NCBI GenBank assembly: GCA_016844365.1
Contig: JAENIT010000006.1
Coordinates: 1-11,223 of the forward strand
Length of the DNA: 11,223 nucleotides
Direction: 5' to 3'
Source of the DNA: Dehalococcoidia bacterium
GTDB taxonomy: Bacteria; Chloroflexota; Dehalococcoidia; SHYD01; SHYC01
Positions within the stretch are counted from its first letter, which is position 1, and each line of letters begins with the position of its first letter. Below, piece by piece: positions 6,523-11,223 of this stretch. The notes beneath the pieces are model-generated. The model was given only the letters and a program-made list of their open reading frames with translations, was not told the origin of the DNA and did not search any database. A program made the position numbers and the translations under genes.

Positions 6523-6795
6523 ATGGGTCTAAAATCCGTTTCTACCCACCCTTACAGGCTCACGGCTTACTCCAAGGAGAAGACACTATTTGATGGCTCT
6601 AAGGCTACCATTCGTCCTATAGTCGAGGAGAGTGAGGCAAAGATATTGGAGTGCTTCCTCCAAGTACCGCAAGAAGCCAGGCATTATCTCAAGGAAGGGG
6701 TGGCATCTCCGGTAGTGATGAGGCAATTGTCGGAGGTTCTTGACTACGATCGAGTTCGATCTCCGCCTCCTTCATCCCTATCGACGGCTGAGTAG
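6523..6795 (+). CDS. Remaining open N-terminal fragment of a decayed GNAT
   Basis: This is a 90-codon frame with an excellent start: AGGAGG seven bases before the ATG at 6523. Residues about 22-77 (TLFDGSKATIRPIVEESEAK... through QEARHYLKEGVASP) match the N-terminal third of the two intact GNAT proteins downstream. From about residue 78 the frame runs into RSPPPSSLSTAE and stops, because the homologous sequence continues in another frame. It lacks the acetyl-CoA-binding motif, so it is unlikely to be an active enzyme even if translated. It is best read as part of the pseudogene spanning 6523-7106. Confidence 0.5.
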   Translation: MGLKSVSTHPYRLTAYSKEKTLFDGSKATIRPIVEESEAKILECFLQVPQEARHYLKEGVASPVVMRQLSEVLDYDRVRSPPPSSLSTAE

Positions 6796-7106
6796 AGGCT
6801 AATGGGACATTACACTGCAGAATGGCGAGCGCCAAGGGCCATGTATTTAATATACATATTGTGGTGGGTCCCGTTTTCCGCGAGAAGGGCCAGGGTACTG
6901 AGATGATGAGGGAGATTCTGAACTTCGCTCACTAGGGTGGTCTGGAACGCGTGGCGTCGGAACTTGCGGGGTAGGGCTAGAAATGGGCCATTGAAGTGGG
7001 TGAACTATTGGCCTTTGTTAGAGTGTCCACTCCGCGAGTACGTCAATGACCGCAAGCGAAACCCCGGGACATGGCAATACTTGAGATGCAGCTGGGTAAG
7101 TGGTAG
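6523..7106 (+). pseudogene. Frameshifted GNAT acetyltransferase pseudogene (first of three paralogs)
   Basis: Translating in shifting frames recovers a full-length relative of the two GNAT genes that follow. Frame 1 gives the N-terminus to about 6765. From 6771 the homology resumes in another frame as FIPIDG, a TGA stop (6789-6791), then VEANGTLHCRM and FREKGQGTEMMREI, which keeps the acetyl-CoA motif RxxGxG and aligns with YRNQGLGTKIVREL. A TAG follows at 6933-6935. Near the end, YVNDRKRNPG and then, in yet another frame, MAILEMQLGKW plus TAG (7104-7106) match HVKDPQGDPHN...LAIMELLLDKW of the third copy. At least two frameshifts and several stops make it non-functional, though its promoter and ribosome site look intact. 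Confidence 0.85.
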
Positions 7107-7131
7107 GATTAGTGGCAGTTCTAGACCACCG

Positions 7132-7146
7132 GAAGCTATTAGCTTC
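7132..7146. repeat. 15-bp near-perfect palindrome before the second GNAT gene
   Basis: GAAGCTATTAGCTTC reads the same on both strands around a single central T (7-bp arms). It sits 21 bp before the ATG of the GNAT gene at 7168 and just upstream of its GGGAGG. It is followed by A-rich sequence rather than a T run, so it is not an intrinsic terminator. It might be an operator or a small mRNA hairpin. Confidence 0.4.
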
Positions 7147-7167
7147 TAATAAAAACGGGAGGAATGA

Positions 7168-7776
7168 ATGGCCGAGATAATACGGGATGAAAGCATGACC
7201 AGGGTGTTCTCCGCTGGCTATCCGAAGCAGATCATGCTGTTTAACGGTGAATTGGTCACCGTGAGGCCTATGGAGGAAACAGATGAGAAGGCGCTCCTGG
7301 ACTTCTTCCGCCGGATTCCCGAAGAGGATCGCTATTACTTAAAGGACGACGTGACATCCGTGGATGTTATTAGCCACTGGGCTAAGAACATCAACTTCTT
7401 CAGGACATACCCCTTATTGGCTATTATTGACGGTAAGGTAGTAGCCGATGCGACTCTGCATCAGAAGAGACCAGGTGGTAGAAGGCACATTGGAGAGATC
7501 CGGATATCTGTGGATCCTGAGTACAGGAACCAGGGTTTGGGCACTAAAATTGTGAGGGAACTTATAGAGGTTGCCTACCTCCGGAGGCTGGAAATAGTGA
7601 CTATTGAGCTAGTGGAGGGTATGGAGGCCAAGGCCATTGGCATGGTAGAGCGTCTCGGTTTCCATAGGAGCGCAGTGTTGCCTAACCATGTAAAGGACCA
7701 ACAGGGTAAGTCCCAGAATCTGGTCATCCTGGAGCTCTCCGTGGACCGCTGGTACAAGGATTGGTATGACTTCTAA
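7168..7776 (+). CDS. GNAT-family acetyltransferase, Pat-like (paralog 2)
   Basis: This 202-aa protein is a single GNAT domain. The N-terminal part (LVTVRPMEETDEKALLDFFRRIPEEDRYYL, about residues 29-58) resembles the acetyltransferase part of Pat-type protein lysine acetyltransferases. The acetyl-CoA-binding motif is R120-x2-G123-x-G125 after EIRISVDPEY, and ERLGF (161-165) is the usual late GNAT motif. GNATs move an acetyl group from acetyl-CoA to an amine; protein lysine is plausible here but the substrate cannot be read. The ATG at 7168 has GGGAGG five bases upstream. No cyclic-nucleotide or synthetase domain is fused. It is a close paralog of the next gene and of the upstream pseudogene, and is probably read from the promoter near 6437. 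A GNAT acting on the nearby universal stress proteins is only a context-based guess. Confidence 0.9.
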   Translation: MAEIIRDESMTRVFSAGYPKQIMLFNGELVTVRPMEETDEKALLDFFRRIPEEDRYYLKDDVTSVDVISHWAKNINFFRTYPLLAIIDGKVVADATLHQKRPGGRRHIGEIRISVDPEYRNQGLGTKIVRELIEVAYLRRLEIVTIELVEGMEAKAIGMVERLGFHRSAVLPNHVKDQQGKSQNLVILELSVDRWYKDWYDF

Positions 7777-7878
7777 TGGTTCCTTCCCAGTGCAGAGGCG
7801 TATGAGCATGTCGTCATCCCGCTCTAAACTATGGACTGAATGGGGCAATTATGGTCCATCCAAAGAAAGGAGCAACGC

Positions 7879-8463
7879 ATGACTACTGCAGTATTCGCAT
7901 CTACTTACCCGAAACAGATCGAGTTGCGGGACGGCACACAGATCACGCTACGACCCATGGAGTCGGTGGACGAGAGGGCACTTTTGGAATTCTTCCGTCT
8001 CCTTCCTGAGGAGGATCGCTTCTACCTGAAGGATGATGTGACATCCCAAGAAGTTATCAGACACTGGTCTCGCAATATCAATTACTTTAGAATCCTCCCT
8101 CTTCTGGCCATCACGGACGGTAGGATCGTGGCCGATGCGACTCTGCACCACAAGAGGCCAGGCTCAAGGAAGCACGCGGGAGAGATTCGGATTTCTGTAG
8201 GCGCGGAGTTCAGGGGTCGGGGTCTGGGTACTAAGATGGTGACGGAGCTTGTTGAGGTGGCCCACAATCGCGGGCTGGAGCTAGTGGTTATGGAGCTAGT
8301 GGAGGGCGTTGAGTCCGAGGCTATTAACCTGGCAGAGCGGCTGGGCTTCACTAAGAGTGCTGTGCTCACAGGGCACGTGAAAGACCCTCAAGGAGACCCC
8401 CATAACCTGGCGATTATGGAGCTTCTCCTGGACAAGTGGTACAACGAGTGGTTTGAGTACTAG
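7879..8463 (+). CDS. GNAT-family acetyltransferase, Pat-like (paralog 3)
   Basis: This 194-aa GNAT protein matches its upstream neighbour over its whole length, roughly two-thirds identical by eye. Shared blocks include YPKQI, the LRPMES-type start of the fold, PEEDRxYLKDDVTS, VADATLHxKRPG, GEIRISV and HVKDxQG. The acetyl-CoA loop is R112-G-R-G115-L-G117, and the late motif is ERLGF (about 153-157). I start at the ATG at 7879, with GAAAGGAG six bases upstream; a frame to 7840 would add 13 residues that the paralog lacks. The 102-bp gap after the second copy contains only a 6-bp inverted repeat (ATGGAC/GTCCAT) and no clear promoter, so the copies are probably cotranscribed. A strong terminator follows 63 bp after the stop. 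Confidence 0.92.
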   Translation: MTTAVFASTYPKQIELRDGTQITLRPMESVDERALLEFFRLLPEEDRFYLKDDVTSQEVIRHWSRNINYFRILPLLAITDGRIVADATLHHKRPGSRKHAGEIRISVGAEFRGRGLGTKMVTELVEVAHNRGLELVVMELVEGVESEAINLAERLGFTKSAVLTGHVKDPQGDPHNLAIMELLLDKWYNEWFEY

Positions 8464-8526
8464 ACACGACTGAGTTCGCGTGGTGTCCAAAGATTCCATG
8501 TCCTAGCGTATCTCGCTAGTTGGTGT

Positions 8527-8564
8527 AAGGGCCATCTCAAGGTGGAAGGTGAGATGGCCCTTTT
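8527..8564 (+). terminator. Strong rho-independent terminator
   Basis: A 13-bp perfect stem (AAGGGCCATCTCA at 8527-8539 with TGAGATGGCCCTT at 8550-8562), a 10-base loop and a short T tract (TTTTGTT) follow the last GNAT gene. It closes the GNAT transcription unit and separates it from the permease. Confidence 0.93.
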
Positions 8565-8635
8565 GTTGCAAAACATAATGACGCTCACGCCATCTACGGC
8601 AGTGTGGTCCGTCTTCAGAGTTATTTCGATAGCGT

Positions 8636-8725
8636 CACCGTCACCCTGTACTCGTGGGGTTTTGCTTAGATATGAGCGCTATTGAGGGAAAACGGCTTGT
8701 GCATAGATGAGAGAAGGTGACGGTG
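8636..8725 (+). promoter_or_regulatory. Long-range inverted repeat covering the permease ribosome site
   Basis: CACCGTCACC (8636-8645) is perfectly complementary to GGTGACGGTG (8716-8725). The right arm includes the GGTGA of the presumed ribosome site and the first base of the GTG start. If both arms are in the same transcript they could form a 10-bp helix hiding the start. If not, they are two inverted copies of a possible operator. No clear -10/-35 could be chosen in 8565-8700. Confidence 0.3.
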
Positions 8726-10026
8726 TGAGTAGTGAGTCTCAAGGAGTGGAGCCTGGGGCTAAGGTTTTGCGTAGGGAGTTGAGCCTGTGGCAGGTCTCCC
8801 TCTCTGGGGTTGGCGTCATTCTTGGTGCCGGCGTCTATGCGTTAGTAGGACCCGCATCAGGACTTGCGGGCAACGCCCTGTGGTTGGCCTTCCTATTGGC
8901 GGGAGTGACCGCCTCGCTGACAGCGTACTCCTACGCACGGCTGGGGTCCATGAGGCCCAAGGACTCCCCTGAGTTCCAGTACACGGCTATGGCCTTTGGC
9001 CCCAGGGTTGGCTTCGTCGCTGGCTGGTTGATGCTGGCAGCTGACATGTTGGCCGCTGCGGCTGTGTGTCTGGGCTTTGGCGGGTATCTCGCGCACATCA
9101 TAGGGACGCCGCTGATTCTCAACTCCCTGGGGCTCCTGGTTATCGTCGCAGTGGCCTTGTACATCGGCATCTCAAAATCCGTGGGCCTAGCAATCGTGTT
9201 GACCTTCATAGAGGCGACGGGCCTACTTGTTATCGCAGTCATAGGCCTTCCTTTTTGGCCCAAAGCGGACTTTGTAGAAGCGCCCATGGGCATGGGAGGG
9301 GTGTGGGGCGCAGTCTCCCTGATCTTTTTTGCCTATCTTGGCTTTGATGAGCTTGGGAACTTTGCTGAAGAGATGCGGCAACCCGAGCGGGACTTGCCAA
9401 GGGCTCTTTTTGTGTCTCTGGTGGTGAGCACTGCTATCTACATCGCTGTCTCCCTATCCGCGATAGCTGTCGTAGGCTGGCGGGACCTCAGCTCCTCAGA
9501 TGCGCCTCTGGCTCTGGTTGCGGGACGGGTATTGGGCTCCAAGGCCGACATGGTCATCAGCTTTATGGCCCTTGCCGCCACGGCAAATACTGTGCTGTTG
9601 CTCCTAGCCTCAGCCGCTCGTTCTGTATACGGTATGGCCTCGGCTGGTGTGCTCCCTCACGGGCTGGGGGTTGTGGGCGCTAGGGGCATTCCTGTGAGGT
9701 CCACGGCGGTGGCGCTGGGGATAGCGGCGATGCTGGTTCTTCTAGGCGATCTGGCTAAAGTCGCTGCCCTTACGAATGCCGCTGTGTTATCCAGCTTCAT
9801 GCTGACCAATGCCAGTCTCCCCTGGCTCACCCTTCGGAATAACATCGAGGCTTCTCCCATGAGGCGAGTTGCTGATCTTCTGTTCCCGGGGCTAGCGCTT
9901 TCAGTGTGCGGATGGCTTCTGCTGTTCACTGGCTGGATGAGCATAGCTGTGGCCGCCACGCTGGCTGTAGTGGGACTAGCCTTGGGCGCTGTGACCACGA
10001 GATTCACCGCATCATCCCCAGACTGA
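8725..10026 (+). CDS. APC-superfamily amino-acid permease
   Basis: This 433-aa integral membrane protein has about twelve hydrophobic segments. TM1 carries the substrate-binding loop motif of the APC family (SLSGVGVILGAGVYALVGP, about residues 26-43). TM6 and the following loop read FFAYLGFDELGNFAEEMRQP then ERDLPRAL, the consensus region of amino-acid/cation permeases. The length matches the family (about 420-480). It probably imports an amino acid by proton or solute coupling; the substrate cannot be read. I chose the GTG at 8725 because AAGGTGA lies four bases upstream at the ideal register. An ATG at 8707 would add six residues (MREGDG) but has no ribosome site. It stands alone between a terminator and the DoxX gene. 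A weak inverted repeat (CTACC/GGTAG near 10033-10069) follows the stop. Confidence 0.93.
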   Translation: MSSESQGVEPGAKVLRRELSLWQVSLSGVGVILGAGVYALVGPASGLAGNALWLAFLLAGVTASLTAYSYARLGSMRPKDSPEFQYTAMAFGPRVGFVAGWLMLAADMLAAAAVCLGFGGYLAHIIGTPLILNSLGLLVIVAVALYIGISKSVGLAIVLTFIEATGLLVIAVIGLPFWPKADFVEAPMGMGGVWGAVSLIFFAYLGFDELGNFAEEMRQPERDLPRALFVSLVVSTAIYIAVSLSAIAVVGWRDLSSSDAPLALVAGRVLGSKADMVISFMALAATANTVLLLLASAARSVYGMASAGVLPHGLGVVGARGIPVRSTAVALGIAAMLVLLGDLAKVAALTNAAVLSSFMLTNASLPWLTLRNNIEASPMRRVADLLFPGLALSVCGWLLLFTGWMSIAVAATLAVVGLALGAVTTRFTASSPD

Positions 10027-10073
10027 CTGTTTCTACCACTGACCCGTCAAGCCATCGGGCTACACGGTAGTCT

Positions 10074-10136
10074 TCACGAAAAACTCACGGAAGAGGTCTT
10101 TTAATCACGATTTCTTCACGGTTCCCCTGGTAACAT
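10074..10136 (+). promoter_or_regulatory. Activator-type promoter with four phased TCAC half-sites (copy 3)
   Basis: On the plus strand TCAC cores begin at 10074 (CTTCACGA), 10085 (ACTCACGG), 10105 (AATCACGA) and 10116 (CTTCACGG), with spacings of 11, 20 and 11 bp. A -10-like TAACAT lies at 10131-10136, exactly 11 bases after the last core. All four sites are followed by G, making this the cleanest copy. It should drive the DoxX gene at 10182 with a leader of about 40 bases. Confidence 0.67.
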
Positions 10137-10181
10137 TGAATTGGAAGGACAATAAACACGGCAAGAACAGGAGGTCTTGAA

Positions 10182-10793
10182 ATGCTAAAACGTGAAAGAA
10201 TCCTGTTTCACGACCCGCCGATCGCCCAGCTTCTCTTTGGCGATCCGCGAACGGGGTGGGTGTGGTTGATAGTGCGAATCTGGTTGGGATGGCAGTGGTT
10301 GGAAGCTGGCTGGCATAAGCTCGGTGACCCAGCCTGGATGGAAAATGGCGTAGCTCTCCAGAAGTTTTGGCAGCGAGCCGTGGTGGTCCCAGAGCAGGGG
10401 CGGCCTGCCGTAGCCTATGACTGGTATCGGGCTTTTCTCCAGTCCCTCCTTGAGGGAGGCCATTACCCCTGGTTCGCCAAGCTGGTCGTTTTTGCCGAGA
10501 TAGGGGTAGGCATCGCCCTGATCCTTGGGTCTCTCACCGGGATAGCAGCTTTTGGAGGGCTATTCATGAACTGGCACTTCGTCATGGCGGGAGCAGCCAG
10601 CACAAACGCCATGTTGATGGCGGTGGGAATGCTGTTAATCCTGGCGTGGAAAAACGCCGGATGGATTGGGCTGGACCGGTGGCTCCTCCCTACGTTGGGT
10701 ACTCCCTGGCAGAGAGGCCGACTACTTTCAATAGGAGGCAAGACCACCAGTGGCCCTAATACTGTCTTGGCCGAGGAGGGTGCAAGGATGTGA
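10182..10793 (+). CDS. DoxX-family membrane protein
   Basis: This 203-aa protein resembles DoxX / thiosulfate:quinone oxidoreductase small-subunit-like proteins. TM1 (about residues 26-46, WVWLIVRIWLGWQWLEAGWHKL) carries the family-like RIWLGWQWLxAGWHKL signature. A soluble stretch (about 50-97) with FWQRAV follows, then three membrane segments (about 98-118, 119-138 and 142-158) with FAEIGVGIALILG and MNWHFVMAGAAS. The tail is polar. DoxX proteins are small four-helix membrane proteins linked to quinone, thiol or sulfur redox and oxidative stress; the reaction of this one cannot be stated. The ATG has AGGAGG seven bases upstream. No DoxA-like partner is present. Upstream it carries the same four-site promoter as the receiver and GNAT units, suggesting control by the local two-component system. 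Confidence 0.87.
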   Translation: MLKRERILFHDPPIAQLLFGDPRTGWVWLIVRIWLGWQWLEAGWHKLGDPAWMENGVALQKFWQRAVVVPEQGRPAVAYDWYRAFLQSLLEGGHYPWFAKLVVFAEIGVGIALILGSLTGIAAFGGLFMNWHFVMAGAASTNAMLMAVGMLLILAWKNAGWIGLDRWLLPTLGTPWQRGRLLSIGGKTTSGPNTVLAEEGARM

Positions 10794-10850
10794 CATCGCC
10801 TTCTCGTGTGCTGAGACAGTTGTTTGACCGACCAGCCTGGTTAAAAAGTA

Positions 10851-10882
10851 AGGGGCCTCCGGCAATAAAGCCAAGGCCCTTT
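10851..10882. terminator. Bidirectional intrinsic terminator between DoxX and the tRNA
   Basis: AGGGGCCTCCGGC and GCCAAGGCCCTT form an imperfect stem (GGGCCT/AGGCCC outer and GGC/GCC inner, loop AATAAA). On the minus strand it is followed by TTACTTTTT, a good T tract for ending the tRNA transcript. On the plus strand the T run is short (TTTA), so it is a weaker end for the DoxX message. Confidence 0.6.
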
Positions 10883-10907
10883 ACCGTTGTTTGCTAGTTG
10901 AGCGAGT

Positions 10908-10983
10908 TGGTGCCGAGGGGCGGGATCGAACCGCCGACACCGCGATTTTCAGTCGCGTGCTCTACCGACTGAGCTGACTTGGT
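10908..10983 (-). tRNA. tRNA-Phe(GAA)-like gene with a mismatched 5' acceptor strand
   Basis: Read on the minus strand, three arms are perfect. The D arm is GCTC/GAGC with loop AGTCGGTA. The anticodon arm is CGCGA/TCGCG with loop CTGAAAA, giving anticodon GAA (Phe) at 10950-10948. The T arm is GGCGG/CCGCC with loop TTCGATC. The 3' end CCTCGGC-A-CCA, with encoded CCA, is also normal. The 5' acceptor strand should be close to GCCGAGG but reads ACCAAGT, which gives three mismatches in seven pairs, and the near-universal T at position 8 is C. So the gene looks intact from position 9 onward and foreign before it. It may be a pseudo-tRNA or a 3' tRNA fragment left at an integration site, though an unusual functional tRNA cannot be excluded. 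Confidence 0.75.
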
Positions 10984-11223
10984 GCTGCTTGAGGTCACTG
11001 ATAGTTTCGATGAGATGCTGGAGCGACCTTCCGAAGCGCTTCAGTTAGGCCAGGGTGATCAGTGTTCGCCCCGCTTGCTACGTCGGTGAAGATGCGGGAG
11101 CAAGTTGCTTCAGTCAGCGCGCTCCTTTAAAGTTCGAGAGTTTGCTCTTCTGTCGAAACACGGGCATACCTAATTTGCATAGGTCAGAAGATTGTCTCAC
11201 AACAGAACTACTGTTGCAATAGT
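10984..11223. other. Stretch without recognizable genes
   Basis: No reading frame of useful length, RNA gene or strong promoter was recognized. Small inverted repeats are present (ACCTA/TAGGT near 11166-11182 and AACAG/CTGTT near 11201-11215), but none is followed by a T tract. If the neighbouring tRNA is an att-type fragment, this is the side where the 5' part of the tRNA is missing. Confidence 0.35.

Noticed and set aside
8585..8645. TCAC cores before the permease as a fourth copy of the phased promoter
   Set aside because: Cores at 8585, 8635 and 8641 do not show 11-bp phasing and no -10 lies 11 bases downstream.
10033..10069. CTACC/GGTAG inverted repeat with inner CCCG/CGGG as a permease terminator
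   Set aside because: The stem is interrupted and there is no T tract after it; the sequence runs directly into the first TCAC site.
1..11223. CRISPR array, insertion sequence or transposase
   Set aside because: No regularly spaced repeats of CRISPR type and no transposase-like frame or terminal inverted repeats were seen.

Overview
The window reads like a chromosome segment of a free-living bacterium with moderate GC and strong AGGAGG-type ribosome sites. Universal stress proteins, a SHOCT membrane protein, a GAF/PAS histidine kinase, Pat-like acetyltransferases and the 3' end of an NDP-forming acyl-CoA synthetase recall Chloroflexota (Dehalococcoidia-like) or similar anaerobes. This placement is an impression from protein style only.

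Layout. The left end holds the C-terminus of an acyl-CoA synthetase alpha domain (+). It meets, stop to stop, a long minus-strand array from about 6307 down to 245. In transcription order the array holds a 778-aa hybrid sensor kinase with an N-terminal helix-turn-helix, an OmpR/KdpE-type response regulator with a TTG start, a regulatory gap, a stand-alone receiver protein, a degenerate receiver protein, a 57-aa zinc-ribbon protein, an 84-aa SHOCT protein, a tandem universal stress protein and a single-domain universal stress protein. To the right, on the plus strand, are three tandem GNAT acetyltransferase paralogs. The first is a frameshifted pseudogene and the other two are intact, and they end at a strong intrinsic terminator. 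Then come an APC-family amino-acid permease, a DoxX-family membrane protein and, on the minus strand, a tRNA-Phe(GAA)-like gene whose 5' acceptor strand does not pair.

Most notable result. Three transcription units (the receiver pair at 3095, the GNAT cluster at 6523 and the DoxX gene at 10182) carry the same promoter design. Each has four TCAC-type half-sites in the sense orientation, spaced 11, 20-21 and 11 bp, followed after exactly 11 bp by a -10-like hexamer, with no obvious -35. This is the geometry of PhoB/OmpR-type activator sites. The natural candidate activator is the response regulator encoded in the window, controlled by the adjacent kinase. The window may therefore contain a local stress regulon joining signalling proteins, acetyltransferases and a redox-type membrane protein.

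Other points are a three-copy acetyltransferase array with one decayed copy next to universal stress proteins (a known substrate class of Pat acetyltransferases in mycobacteria), a probable leaderless kinase mRNA, and a tRNA-like end that could be an integration scar.
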